Assembly (NCBI RefSeq): GCF_001886815.1
Contig: NZ_CP018099.1
Location: 4,276,501-4,340,500, forward strand
Length of the DNA: 64,000 nt
Direction of reading: 5' to 3'
Origin: Caldithrix abyssi DSM 13497
Lineage (GTDB): Bacteria > Calditrichota > Calditrichia > Calditrichales > Calditrichaceae
The notes under the pieces: generated by a model
Told to the model about the DNA's origin: nothing
What the model saw: the letters and a program-made list of their open reading frames with translations, nothing else
The model's database searches: none
Made by a program: the position numbers and the translations under genes
Shown here: positions 1 through 8,681 of the stretch, in pieces
Position numbering within the stretch: position 1 is the stretch's first letter
How the letters are laid out: each line of letters begins with the position of its first letter

Positions 1-2024
1 AACAGCGTTCTATTGGTTCCCTGGAAGGCGTCCATTAATTTGGAAAATATGTTGGTAGCGCTTAAAGCAGCCTGTTTATCCAGGTTTGCGCGCTCTAAAA
101 GAGCTTTTTTATATTCTAAACTCTGTTCGCCATATTTCTTTTTGGCATAAGCCACTTTGCGGTCTAAAAATGCGGCGTAAGCCTGGTAATCGATTTCCTG
201 GGCCTGCCATTCCCATTCGCGGCGCGCTTCTTCGGCTTCAAATCGCCTCTCTTCTTCGGCAGCTTCAATTTCCCGCTTTTGCTGGCGATATTGTTCTTCG
301 ATTAGCGCTTTAGCCTCTTCGTTTTCGGCAAATTTTTGCAATTGTTCCTGATACCAGATGGCCAGTTCTTTTAGTTCTCTCTGATGCGCGTCTTGAATGG
401 TCGCTAAACGTAATTCCTGTAATTCTTTTTCCTGCTCTAAGGCATGTTGTTTGGCTTCTTCGTTTAGTTTTTTCTTTTGATCAATGAGCTTTAGATATTC
501 AATGGATTCCTCGCCATACGTTTGGCGGGCGGCCTCAATGCGCTGGTCTAAAATGTTTTGATATTCTTGCAGGCTAAGGCGTCCGGTCTGAAATTTATAA
601 TCCTGTAATTCCTGTTCTTTTTGCAGACGTTTCTTTATTTCGTCTTCGGTTATTTTAGTCTTTTGTTGCTCGGTTGTTTTAAAGGCCGGAATGCTTTTTT
701 GATCGATTTCGCTTTGTTTTTGAACATATTGGGCATGGATGGACGTGATATTGCGGTCGCGTTCGCGCGTAATGGCTTTTAGGCGTTCTGCGGTTTGTTG
801 ACCGGAGTTTAACGCGGCATCGGCAACCTGTTTTAAGCCCTGTTTAATGCCTTCAACGTCTAATTTAAAGGCGGAACTTAATATTTTACCAATCCCGCCA
901 AAGTAATTTTTTACAAAATCAATGTAGCCTTTAATAAGCTCTTTACCGTAATTGACGAACCATTTTAAATATTCGAAGGCGACTTTTAATTTTTCCTGAA
1001 ACCCGCCTAAATTGGTAGCCCAGGCGGTGTAAAGAAGCGTGGCCGCGGTAATAATTAAACCAAGCCAGCCCATGGCGCTTTTAATGGAAACACCCAATAT
1101 TTTAAATGAAGTGTTCCACGCATTAAACATAGGGATTAATTTAAAACCTATAACGCTTAACCCCGCCGCAACCGTAATAAATTGCAAGACGCCGTCATTT
1201 AAGTTGTTGAAAAATGTAAGCGCTTTGTTGCCAATTTCTAACAAAGGCACATAGGCTTTATTTATCAGTCGCCCAAATTTAGCCCGTAATTCTTCAATAT
1301 TAGCCGCGGTCGCAGCCTGCTTTCCGGCGTTTGATTCTAAAAAATCGCCATACGCGCCCTGTACCTTGCCGCCGTATTCCATTACCGCGTTTAGCAATGC
1401 CTGCGCCTTTTGCTGATCCGTCAGCTTCCCGGCCGTCGTCCCGATTTGTCGGGCATACTCGGCGTAAATGGCGGAAGGATTTTTCTGGAATAGTTTGTCA
1501 GTCCCTTCATCTATGCCTAGTATGGCCTGATTAATGGCCGTTAAAGCCTGTTCTGCGTCTAATCCTTGAGCTGCGGCCAAATCCAACAGTCTGCCCATGG
1601 CCGCACTTGTTTGGGAAACATCCCCGGCTTTTTGCCCTAATTTAGTCAGGGCAATGGTCATTTCGTTAGCCTGAATGGTGTTTAACTTATAGGCCTCTTT
1701 AGCTTTATTGGCGGTTATGTTTAATTGATCTAAATCAGCACCGGTCAGTTTAGCGGTTGCAGCTAATTTCATATTCGATTGCTCGAAATCATTGGCCGCA
1801 TTAATCAAATCGCCAAGCGGAGCTAAAAGGCGTTTATACCCTTCGATGGTGAAAAATACTTTTTCGCCGAATTCAGCCACACGCTGAAAGGCTGTTTTCA
1901 TCTGATTTATTTTTTGCGTGGATTTTTCTACAACGTTATTTACCGCTTTGCCAAAATTTTTTATTTTGACTTCGCCAGTGGCGCTGTCGATCTCAATTTT
2001 TAATCTAATTTCAGTTTCTGCCAT
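1..2024 (-). CDS. Tail tape measure protein (C-terminus beyond window)
   Basis: The reading frame is open from the ATG to the window edge (about 674 codons). The N-terminal 300 residues have the classic tape-measure pattern (NDFEQSNMKLAATAKLTGAD, then LGQKAGDVSQ and AAAQGLDAEQALTAINQAI). A hydrophobic segment follows around residues 300-345 (FITVAAGLSVIGFKLIP; MGWLGLIITAATLL), then a long charged coiled coil rich in E, K, Q and R (KRLQKEQELQDYKFQTG). The protein would sit in the tail lumen and set tail length. It lies directly downstream of the assembly chaperone with its -1 frameshift, the usual order in contractile and siphophage tails. The start follows an A-rich stretch right after the stop of the frameshift extension. 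Confidence 0.9.
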   Translation of the reverse strand, partial: MAETEIRLKIEIDSATGEVKIKNFGKAVNNVVEKSTQKINQMKTAFQRVAEFGEKVFFTIEGYKRLLAPLGDLINAANDFEQSNMKLAATAKLTGADLDQLNITANKAKEAYKLNTIQANEMTIALTKLGQKAGDVSQTSAAMGRLLDLAAAQGLDAEQALTAINQAILGIDEGTDKLFQKNPSAIYAEYARQIGTTAGKLTDQQKAQALLNAVMEYGGKVQGAYGDFLESNAGKQAATAANIEELRAKFGRLINKAYVPLLEIGNKALTFFNNLNDGVLQFITVAAGLSVIGFKLIPMFNAWNTSFKILGVSIKSAMGWLGLIITAATLLYTAWATNLGGFQEKLKVAFEYLKWFVNYGKELIKGYIDFVKNYFGGIGKILSSAFKLDVEGIKQGLKQVADAALNSGQQTAERLKAITRERDRNITSIHAQYVQKQSEIDQKSIPAFKTTEQQKTKITEDEIKKRLQKEQELQDYKFQTGRLSLQEYQNILDQRIEAARQTYGEESIEYLKLIDQKKKLNEEAKQHALEQEKELQELRLATIQDAHQRELKELAIWYQEQLQKFAENEEAKALIEEQYRQQKREIEAAEEERRFEAEEARREWEWQAQEIDYQAYAAFLDRKVAYAKKKYGEQSLEYKKALLERANLDKQAALSATNIFSKLMDAFQGTNRTL

Positions 2025-2026
2025 TT

Positions 2027-2263
2027 TTAACCTTTTTGGCTATTTTTCCATTCAATCCAATTATGAATGCCCAGCCAATAAATAAGCTCCTCATAAGAAT
2101 ATAGACGCTCGATGGCGTCTATTTTTTCCAGGTCGCCGTTGCAAACGTTAAAAAGCAAAATATCAAGCGCATGCTCGCGCCCAATCTTGGAAACTTCGTG
2201 ATAGGTTTTTATGCCAAAACGCCGGATAATTTCATCAATCCGTCGATGGCTGGCTTGTTCAAT
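2027..2263 (-). CDS. Tail assembly chaperone, -1 frameshift extension (GT-type)
   Basis: This 78-codon frame has no start of its own. It continues from the chaperone gene if ribosomes slip back one base on a T TTT TTA heptamer. It encodes a charged helical segment (IDEIIRRFGIKTYHEVSKIG, then LEKIDAIERLYSYEELIYWL) and stops three bases before the tape measure ATG. Lambda G/GT and many other phages make such a fusion, which binds the tape measure protein. A matching heptamer and open -1 frame exist in prophage 2. Confidence 0.8.
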   Translation of the reverse strand: MEQASHRRIDEIIRRFGIKTYHEVSKIGREHALDILLFNVCNGDLEKIDAIERLYSYEELIYWLGIHNWIEWKNSQKG

Positions 2264-2622
2264 AAAAAAAGGGCTTCACCCAAATTGACCGCGTCATTCA
2301 AATCAATTTCATTCCATTTAATCTTTTGCGCCTTGGGCTGATCGGCAAAAAGGATGTAGCCAAGATGTTCCAATTTGCCGTTTTCAATTACAAAATCCAT
2401 AAAAGCGCTTAGATTAAATTCATTTTGACCGGCATTTTTGAAGCCTTTAAACAATTTTAAAAGCTCTTTTAATTGGCGAATTTTAAGCGGTTTTAGAGTT
2501 AGTTTTACGCCCTGGATAACAACGGTTTTTTGCTGAAGGTTCTCCATTTTACTTTGATTTTCATTTTTAATTTCGCTTTGCGTTTTATTTTTATCCGATT
2601 TTTTAACTTGTTTTTTACTCAT
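2209..2622 (-). CDS. Tail assembly chaperone (G-type)
   Basis: 137 residues with a lysine-rich N-terminus, then a domain of the kind found in phage tail assembly chaperones (VVIQGVKLTLKPLKIRQLKE, FMDFVIENGKLEHLGYILF). It sits between the tail tube genes and the tape measure, as in most long-tailed phages. The slippery heptamer lies 24 codons before the stop. The full-length protein should coat or chaperone the tape measure during tail growth. Sequence similarity to the prophage 2 counterpart is low; position and frameshift identify both. Confidence 0.78.
   Translation of the reverse strand: MSKKQVKKSDKNKTQSEIKNENQSKMENLQQKTVVIQGVKLTLKPLKIRQLKELLKLFKGFKNAGQNEFNLSAFMDFVIENGKLEHLGYILFADQPKAQKIKWNEIDLNDAVNLGEALFLLNKPAIDGLMKLSGVLA
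2263..2269 (-). promoter_or_regulatory. -1 ribosomal slippery heptamer
   Basis: On the minus strand the zero-frame codons are CTT TTT TTA, giving T TTT TTA, a canonical X XXY YYZ slippery site. Slipping back by one joins the 137-residue chaperone frame to a 78-codon overlapping frame. Confidence 0.78.
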
Positions 2623-2623
2623 T

Positions 2624-3514
2624 TTAATACTCCTTAAAATTACTTAATTTACCGATTTCCAATTGTGCATTGTCCAAAAGCGCGTCAAAAGCATATTGAC
2701 CGCCTTTGTTATGAATGATAAAGGTTAATTCAATCGCTAATTCCGTAACGTTTAAAGTTTTTGTAAAACTAATACGCTTTTGTTCGCCGCTATTAAAACT
2801 AAAAATTTCATAATCGAATGTAATAAACGAACCGTCTTCGCGTCGCGTATAGCATCCCAGGCATAAATTGCCGTTTCCCGTTATAACATCCGGATCGAAT
2901 TTAACATAAACCGACGCGCTTACTTTTAACCTCCCTATAAAGGGCGCCTTAGCGCGATATTGAATATTTTGGTCGGAACCGGTGGTATAGTAGATATATT
3001 GAGCATTTCCGCCGCCGGACAAAAAAGACGTCCGAATTTCAACACTATTAACGCTGGCGCTCTTTACCCATCCGTCCGCCAGACCGTCGCTATTGGAATC
3101 GTTTTCAAATTTGCCGTCCGGATGCAATAAATTAACCTGCTGCGCAACCAAATCGGCGCTGCCTGAACCGGCAATGGTTAATCGGTGCGGCTTAGAACTA
3201 AAAGAGCGCTCGGTAAAATAGAATAAAAAAATATCGCTAAGCGTCAATACAGAATCCAGGCCAACCAGGTAAACGGTTTGTTTAGTCGTGTTGCGCGCCG
3301 CCAGGTTATTTAAAATATTTTCATTGAATTGAATAACGTTGGCGTTAAAATCAAAACTCTTTTCAATAAGCAAGGTTTGATTCTCAATGCTTTTAACTTT
3401 TTTCGGCTTTTCTTTAATGCGCGCTTCGCACCAGCCAAGATGCAAATAACCATTAGTCGCATCGTACAAAGTAATTTGCGCAGGTCCGGAAAATATATCT
3501 AAATCCGTAGCCAT
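2624..3514 (-). CDS. Tail-associated protein with C-terminal carbohydrate-binding-like module
   Basis: 296 residues. Residues 1-125 are a beta-rich domain of unknown family (ITLYDATNGYLHLGWCEARI) and may be another tail-tube-like fold. A calcium-loop-like motif (DSNSDGLADGW) near residue 140 opens a C-terminal jelly-roll-like module with alternating strands (IQYRAKAPFIGRLKVSASVY, GNLCLGCYTR), resembling phage carbohydrate-binding modules. It overlaps the upstream propeller gene by TAATG, implying translational coupling. Inferred role: virion surface protein that binds glycans. The family is not certain. Confidence 0.55.
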   Translation of the reverse strand: MATDLDIFSGPAQITLYDATNGYLHLGWCEARIKEKPKKVKSIENQTLLIEKSFDFNANVIQFNENILNNLAARNTTKQTVYLVGLDSVLTLSDIFLFYFTERSFSSKPHRLTIAGSGSADLVAQQVNLLHPDGKFENDSNSDGLADGWVKSASVNSVEIRTSFLSGGGNAQYIYYTTGSDQNIQYRAKAPFIGRLKVSASVYVKFDPDVITGNGNLCLGCYTRREDGSFITFDYEIFSFNSGEQKRISFTKTLNVTELAIELTFIIHNKGGQYAFDALLDNAQLEIGKLSNFKEY

Positions 3515-5250
3515 TATTTTTTACGCTCCAGCTTTAAAATGCCCAGTTGTTTATAACTACCGTCGTTTAATACGAATTGCACAAAGCCCAGTTTAGTATT
3601 CGAATCAAGCAAATTCATACAAATCGATTTATAACCGATCCCGGCATATTGTTCGCTTTCTGGAATGATATCATTGCGGTATTGATACCATTTTTCGCCA
3701 TAATCATAAGATCGAATTTGATAGAAAAACGGATAACCGCTTTTACCTTTAGGCGAAATAAAAATATCCACATAACCGCTTTTGCGGGCTAATAGCGCCG
3801 AAGTAAATCCTGTTAAAATGCCATCGATCATAAAAAAGTTGGTAATATCTTTTTGCGTTTTTATGCCGTTTTTATAATGCACAAAAATCGCATGACGATT
3901 ATCATAATTCCCGTTCTCATAATACAGTATCTGATAAAGTAAAAACGGCGTCCCGTCATCGTCAATTGCCACTGCTATCGGAGAAAAGTAATCATTGTTG
4001 GTTGTATCAATGCTTCCGTCAACCAAAAAATAGGTTTCAGATTCAGCTGGCGTAATACTGCCATTAGTGACTACATTTTTACTAAACGTGCGCTCGGAAT
4101 TATACCAGGTTTCGCCGTCCTCTGTTTGATAATAGTATATCCTCTTGTTTTTTCCGGCTGATCCATTACGGACAATAACCATCATGCCCAGATATTTATT
4201 ATTAGAGCCGCTGACGATGTAATAATTTATCGGATCGGTTATTCCCACAATGCCGGTAATTTCATCCACAATTTTAAACGGGCTGCCCCAGGTCTGTCCG
4301 CCGTCGGAGCTAAACATTCCGCAATTATGGTAATCGCTGCCTACGCCGGGCTCGCCGCGCCATAAAAGCATAATTTTACCGTTGGGGAATTTAAAAAGGT
4401 TTGGATAGCCCATAAAAAAGCCCTGGGCATAGCCATCAAAAACGGTGGCAAAGTTATTGTAATCTTCCGGACTAGTCGATCGTTTTACAATGATTCCTCT
4501 GTTGTGACTGGTGCTAACATTATCATAAGCGTAAAGAATATAGCCGTCGTCGCTCAGCATTATAGGCGCAATATGGTGGTTATCGCTGCCCGAAACGCCT
4601 GGCGCAAGCAGGTCTTTTTTTGCCGAATAGGTTTTGGTTAATAAATCGTAATACCACATATAATTAGTTTGAACGCCGCTAACATTAACTTGCGCAATGA
4701 ACCACACTTTATTGTTGTAATAGTAATTTTTGCTGCGCTCATAAACATTGACCGGATAATAAGAACTGTTCACAACGATCTTATCGTATTTTACCTTTAT
4801 GTCATAATCGTTGTAACCGAAAATGCAAAAATTTTCTTCCTTTAAAACCGCGTTCGAAACCTGAATAGTAAGAATGTGGAGCTCATCGCCAAAACCACGC
4901 TTTACCGAATAGCCGGAAACCATCGCTTTATCAAAATACCAGCGTTCGTCTTCAACGTCGCTAATTATTTTTACAATGATGGCAATTTTGGTATTAAGCT
5001 GATTTTTAACCTGCTTTAAAATATCCAGCGTTTGCGAATGGTCGGCCTGCGCCAGATTAATGGTTAATTTAGCGTTAATAAATAGCTGCCGTTCCTGACC
5101 GTCGCCAAACTGATATTTTTTCGGCTCCAGCGTTATTTCTGCGCCGCCGCTTTCATTGGCTAAAATATCAATATCAAAATCAACCCCTAAATCGGGATTA
5201 TGGATATTGATTTTCCTGATTTGCTGAATGTAAATCTTTTCCAGATTCAT
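3514..5250 (-). CDS. Tail-tube paralogue fused to sialidase-like BNR beta-propeller
   Basis: 578 residues. The first 150 align with the neighbouring 136-residue tail protein (AEITLEPKKYQFGDGQERQL against AEITFEPKSYELADGQAKQL; both have YSVKRGFGDE.HILTI). The remaining 420 residues look like a BNR/sialidase-type propeller with Asp-box motifs S-S-D-G-G-Q-T-W near 313, T-E-D-G-E-T-W near 376 and S-Y-D-Y-G-E-K-W near 514. A similar propeller (HHIAPIMLSDDGYILYAYD) is fused to a different tail-tube paralogue in prophage 2. Inferred role: a minor tail subunit that displays a glycan-binding or glycan-cleaving propeller on the tail. Catalytic residues were not assigned. Confidence 0.72.
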   Translation of the reverse strand: MNLEKIYIQQIRKINIHNPDLGVDFDIDILANESGGAEITLEPKKYQFGDGQERQLFINAKLTINLAQADHSQTLDILKQVKNQLNTKIAIIVKIISDVEDERWYFDKAMVSGYSVKRGFGDELHILTIQVSNAVLKEENFCIFGYNDYDIKVKYDKIVVNSSYYPVNVYERSKNYYYNNKVWFIAQVNVSGVQTNYMWYYDLLTKTYSAKKDLLAPGVSGSDNHHIAPIMLSDDGYILYAYDNVSTSHNRGIIVKRSTSPEDYNNFATVFDGYAQGFFMGYPNLFKFPNGKIMLLWRGEPGVGSDYHNCGMFSSDGGQTWGSPFKIVDEITGIVGITDPINYYIVSGSNNKYLGMMVIVRNGSAGKNKRIYYYQTEDGETWYNSERTFSKNVVTNGSITPAESETYFLVDGSIDTTNNDYFSPIAVAIDDDGTPFLLYQILYYENGNYDNRHAIFVHYKNGIKTQKDITNFFMIDGILTGFTSALLARKSGYVDIFISPKGKSGYPFFYQIRSYDYGEKWYQYRNDIIPESEQYAGIGYKSICMNLLDSNTKLGFVQFVLNDGSYKQLGILKLERKK

Positions 5251-5251
5251 T

Positions 5252-5662
5252 TTAAACCACGGTTACAAAGTCGTCCTCGTCAAGAACTTTTTTCTGCATG
5301 GTAATGGTTAAAATGTGCGGCTCATCGCCAAAACCGCGTTTAACCGAATACTGGGCCAGGGCCGGGCCAATGGTGTAAGTTTTGTTGTCAATGCCCGTAA
5401 TTTTGATTTGCGTTTGATCAGTATCTTTGCCGCTGGACGCCAGCGTAAGTTTTGTGGAATCGGTTTCCGCAATTTCAATGGTCGCTTTCGCCAGACCAAA
5501 AAGCTGTTTTGCCTGTCCGTCCGCTAATTCGTAAGATTTAGGTTCAAAAGTGATTTCGGCGTTGCCATTGCCGATCGCGCCCAGATCGCTCCAGGTGATT
5601 CCGCCATCGGTGGTAATTTCAACTTTTTGAATGGGACCGGAATAAATTTTGGTTACATCCAT
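5252..5662 (-). CDS. Major tail tube protein
   Basis: 136 residues, beta-rich, with acidic and hydrophobic alternation typical of tail tube proteins. It lies upstream of the propeller-fused paralogue, assembly chaperone and tape measure. A GGAG ribosome site precedes the ATG. Being the short, domain-only copy, it is the likelier bulk tube subunit. Sequence homology to a named family was not recognised by eye; the call rests on position and on its duplicated partner. Confidence 0.65.
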   Translation of the reverse strand: MDVTKIYSGPIQKVEITTDGGITWSDLGAIGNGNAEITFEPKSYELADGQAKQLFGLAKATIEIAETDSTKLTLASSGKDTDQTQIKITGIDNKTYTIGPALAQYSVKRGFGDEPHILTITMQKKVLDEDDFVTVV

Positions 5663-5672
5663 CTTATGGCTC

Positions 5673-5978
5673 CTATTTTATTAACTTAAATACCGTTAAC
5701 AATAAGGCAAACATCGAAATGATGATTGCGAATATTTTAAAAGGCAACGCATTTAATTTGTTTAATACGTTGTCGATTTTACTTTCAAAAGAGCTTTGTT
5801 TTTCTTTAATGGCTTCAATGCGCTCCGCCAATGCTGAATATCCGTGATAAGCCGACGTTGAAATGGCTCTTACTTCCGTCACTTCTTTTTTTAACGCCTC
5901 AACATCCAGCTTCGTTTTATCCAGGCTTTTGCCAATGCCATCGATTTTTTGTTCTAATTTTTCAATCTTTTTTTCCAT
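5673..5978 (-). CDS. Coiled-coil protein with C-terminal membrane anchor
   Basis: 101 residues. Residues 1-75 form heptad-rich coiled coil (KLEQKIDGIGKSLDKTKLDV, IEAIKEKQSSFESKIDNVL); residues 79-98 are one hydrophobic helix (IFAIIISMFALLLTVF) with a short basic tail. It overlaps the preceding 84-residue coiled-coil gene. The same pair sits at the same place, between receptor-binding and tail tube genes, in prophage 2. The layout recalls small phage haemolysin/XhlA-like proteins, so a role in lysis or membrane attachment is possible. Confidence 0.6.
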   Translation of the reverse strand: MEKKIEKLEQKIDGIGKSLDKTKLDVEALKKEVTEVRAISTSAYHGYSALAERIEAIKEKQSSFESKIDNVLNKLNALPFKIFAIIISMFALLLTVFKLIK

Positions 5979-6216
5979 TGCCGCTGCTCTTGATTATGGC
6001 CGCTAAGGTTTCTTTCATCTCTACCACCGAATCTATGAAAAACTGCTCCCGACTCATCATTTTTCGTTCTAACTTTTTTTGCTGCTTGATGACGTCCTTC
6101 ATCATTTCTTTCAGATCGTGCACATCGTCAATTAAATACTTGATCTGCGTTTTTAACAATGTTTGTTCCTGTCCTAAATCTTTGATGTCTTCTTTAAGTT
6201 CGGTATTGGTGCACAT
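5962..6216 (-). CDS. Small coiled-coil protein, conserved in both prophages
   Basis: 84 residues, almost entirely helical and charged (DIKDLGQEQTLLKTQIKYLI, KEMMKDVIKQQKKLERKMMS). The first 62 residues are identical to the prophage 2 copy, far above the conservation of the surrounding genes. Function is not recognised. Its conserved location and overlap with a membrane-anchored coiled-coil gene suggest that the two act as a pair. Confidence 0.65.
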   Translation of the reverse strand: MCTNTELKEDIKDLGQEQTLLKTQIKYLIDDVHDLKEMMKDVIKQQKKLERKMMSREQFFIDSVVEMKETLAAIIKSSGNGKKD

Positions 6217-6218
6217 AA

Positions 6219-6548
6219 TTAAACATCCGTTATTCGATCTAAAATTCGAACGTTGCCGCTTTCTAAAACATAAAATTCGCCGCTGGCTAACGCCCAGGTT
6301 ATTTCGTAAAAATAAATGCCGGGCGTTAATTTCGTTTCTTCATCGGTTAGCGTAAAGAGCGCCTGGCCGTTTACGCCGTTGGTAGCCACATCGGCCGTTT
6401 TGTTAATTTTCGCATTAGCGTCCGTGTCTTCTTTTTTTTCTTTTATCAAAAGCCGCACCGTGTCGTTGGTGATATCCGGCGCCTGGCCATTGTAGGTGAT
6501 GTTCACCTGAAACTTTTTGGTTTCGCCTTCATAAAATTGCGTCAGCAT
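6219..6548 (-). CDS. Baseplate/upper-fibre protein with Ig-like fold (BppU-N-like)
   Basis: About 109 residues. It resembles the N-terminal domain of phage baseplate upper proteins: a beta sandwich with FYEGETKKFQVNITYNGQ, then DTVRLLIKEKK and TPGIYFYEITW. The ATG for MLTQF is chosen because AGGTGG lies just upstream; a start six codons earlier would sit deeper in the preceding gene. It overlaps the receptor-binding gene stop, implying coupled translation, so it may help attach that fibre to the baseplate. Confidence 0.55.
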   Translation of the reverse strand: MLTQFYEGETKKFQVNITYNGQAPDITNDTVRLLIKEKKEDTDANAKINKTADVATNGVNGQALFTLTDEETKLTPGIYFYEITWALASGEFYVLESGNVRILDRITDV

Positions 6549-8242
6549 TCCACCACCTCGCAATCGATCACGTCTTCAACGATTTCCACATTGATAACAT
6601 CTTCCCGGATGTTCACATCGAGTTTTTCGGCTACCGGAAGCGGTACAGGTTGCAGGGCGATCTGGAATTGTTTCTTTTCATATACCTGATGAATTGCTTC
6701 GTAATCCATATAGCCGGATTTTGTTATTTTTATTTTAAACGGATTTTGATCGATATTTTTTGAATAAAGCCCGTTACCGGCCTCATCGTTTGGATCGTGT
6801 TCCGTTTTATAGCTTAAAATCTCAGCTTTAACATAACCGTTTAAATCGGTGTAACCGGCAAAAACCACATTTTCTTCTTTATCAAAAATTTCAATTTTTG
6901 CGTTTTCTATTTTTCCGTCCTGTTTATTCTCAATAAAAAACTCTAATTCATAATAAAAAAAGGCGCGCACTCTTACCTCATTTGACCATGTTTCAGGCCC
7001 TTTCATGTAAGATAGGATTAAACCATCTGGTCGGTCGCATTTACAATTTTTACAGATAGCGTCAAAATAATAATTATAGGTTTGATTTTTTACATAGTTT
7101 TCGCTCGTAAAGTCAATATCGTAATTTTTACTACCGTAATTTTCAAAAGTTAAATCCGTAAAATAAACCTTTTGAGGATTACTGGGTACGTGAAATTGAT
7201 CTCCTCTATTACTTATTGTAATTCTTACAAAGCTTTTGATCAAACGAATATTTTCTAAAAATGAACCGGATGGCGGATATCGAAAATTTAAAAAGTCAGA
7301 ATCATATATCACCTGATTTTTTAATGAATTATAACTGGTTAAGCTCATGCCTTCAAAATAACTAATATTTTCACGGAACGGTTTAAAATCTTTTATTTCA
7401 CTGTTGTTCGTAAACAAATTTTGTAAAGTTAAAGCAGTTCCATTAACCAATAATTGCGATTGAATATAATTGGCATGTGCATCGTGCCATTGCCTGCCCA
7501 CGGAATCGCATATCAATTTTGAATTTTCGAATCGCAAATTTTTTGCATCGCGATTGGCGCCAAAAATTTGAATGATTGTTTTACCTTTTATCTCCAGATT
7601 ACCGTTGCCAAAAAATGTTCCCCCAAGCATTACCAAAAAAAGACTATCCCAGAAGGCTAAATCTTTAGCGCTTGAATTTAAAATAGCATTAATCAAATCG
7701 TTCCAATCATAAACCAAACCGTCGTCCGGAATTTCGATGCCGAACTTACCTTGATTTAAAGGAAATTTAAAATTCTGCTCTATATCCGGATAATTCCACA
7801 ATCCCCATCCTAATTCAGGATGCCCGAAACGAATATCATTATAATTTGAACCGCCCTCAATAGCAGCGTCGTGCAAATCGGCTTTTAAAATATCTCTATT
7901 CGTACCGCCAAAGCCAATTTGATAGAATGCAGCCGTCCATTTATTTACATTCCTACGCCATGTTCCATCGGCATTTTTTAAACTTTGCGTATCCCATTTT
8001 AATATTATGCCTTGAATGGTTGAATCAGGGAAATTCCCCCAATTTACGTTAATTGTTCGCTCGGTAGCCGTTGTTGTAATAAATACTTCATCAGCCGCCG
8101 GGCTAACTATACTGCCATAATATCCGCCGTAACGGGTAAAAAAACCGGTAAAGTAATAAGTCGTATTCGGCTCCAAGTCTCCGCCGCTTTTTAAAGATAA
8201 AGTTAAAGTCGGTTTTGGATATGTATGTATGATGATAGCCAT
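6542..8242 (-). CDS. Putative receptor-binding/tail fibre protein
   Basis: 566 residues. The N-terminal 80 residues look like an Ig/FN3-type domain (NTTYYFTGFFTRYGGYYGSI). The middle (about 180-420) is rich in short asparagine-containing strands (GNGNLEIKGKTIIQIFGAN), as in beta-helical fibres. A second beta-sandwich follows around 440-530 (KIENAKIEIFDKEENVVFAG), then a repetitive acidic tail with VINVEIVEDVIDCEVVE. It occupies the place held by the DGR-type variable protein in prophage 2, supporting a host-recognition role. No close family recognised. Confidence 0.55.
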   Translation of the reverse strand: MAIIIHTYPKPTLTLSLKSGGDLEPNTTYYFTGFFTRYGGYYGSIVSPAADEVFITTTATERTINVNWGNFPDSTIQGIILKWDTQSLKNADGTWRRNVNKWTAAFYQIGFGGTNRDILKADLHDAAIEGGSNYNDIRFGHPELGWGLWNYPDIEQNFKFPLNQGKFGIEIPDDGLVYDWNDLINAILNSSAKDLAFWDSLFLVMLGGTFFGNGNLEIKGKTIIQIFGANRDAKNLRFENSKLICDSVGRQWHDAHANYIQSQLLVNGTALTLQNLFTNNSEIKDFKPFRENISYFEGMSLTSYNSLKNQVIYDSDFLNFRYPPSGSFLENIRLIKSFVRITISNRGDQFHVPSNPQKVYFTDLTFENYGSKNYDIDFTSENYVKNQTYNYYFDAICKNCKCDRPDGLILSYMKGPETWSNEVRVRAFFYYELEFFIENKQDGKIENAKIEIFDKEENVVFAGYTDLNGYVKAEILSYKTEHDPNDEAGNGLYSKNIDQNPFKIKITKSGYMDYEAIHQVYEKKQFQIALQPVPLPVAEKLDVNIREDVINVEIVEDVIDCEVVEC

Positions 8243-8277
8243 TTCTCTTTACTCATTATGCCTTACACATAACCTAA

Positions 8278-8658
8278 TTATATTTTCCCCTTCATCTTCT
8301 CAAACACCCGCCCCCCAAACCAGAAGCCCATGACAATGCTTACCCACATATTAAGCGCCGGCGGCATATCCTGCGTTATCCATCCAAACGCCTGCCCGAT
8401 TATCCATCCGGCGCCGATAAGCCCAAAAACCCAGGTAAAAAACGGCCTGATGAGCGTGCGCATCCATAAAATCGCTTTTGGAATTTCCGTTGCCCGGCCT
8501 TCGTATTCCAGAATGAATTTCTGAACCAGATCGCGTTCTTTTACCGCCAATTCCAAAAACGTTTGATTAAACTGCGCTTTAATCTGTTGCGCTTTGCTTT
8601 TATTCGGCACCAACCGGTCAAAAACCTTATCCGCTATTTTTAAAATATCGCCAATCAC
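8278..8658 (-). CDS. Holin of the three-TM gene-transfer-release type
   Basis: 126 residues with a conserved N-terminal amphipathic part (KVFDRLVPNKSKAQQIKAQF), then hydrophobic segments around 70-90 (FFTWVFGLIGAGWIIGQAFG) and 100-115 (MWVSIVMGFWFG) ending in basic residues. This matches the GTA-holin 3TM family. GTG start. It is the last gene of an amidase, membrane protein, holin cassette kept in the same order in prophage 2. Confidence 0.78.
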   Translation of the reverse strand: MIGDILKIADKVFDRLVPNKSKAQQIKAQFNQTFLELAVKERDLVQKFILEYEGRATEIPKAILWMRTLIRPFFTWVFGLIGAGWIIGQAFGWITQDMPPALNMWVSIVMGFWFGGRVFEKMKGKI

Positions 8659-8681
8659 CTTAATCTTTCATCTTTAATCTT

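Noticed and set aside
5308-5527. ORFs overlapping the tail tube gene in other frames
   Set aside because: Shadow frames of a gene with clear paralogues.
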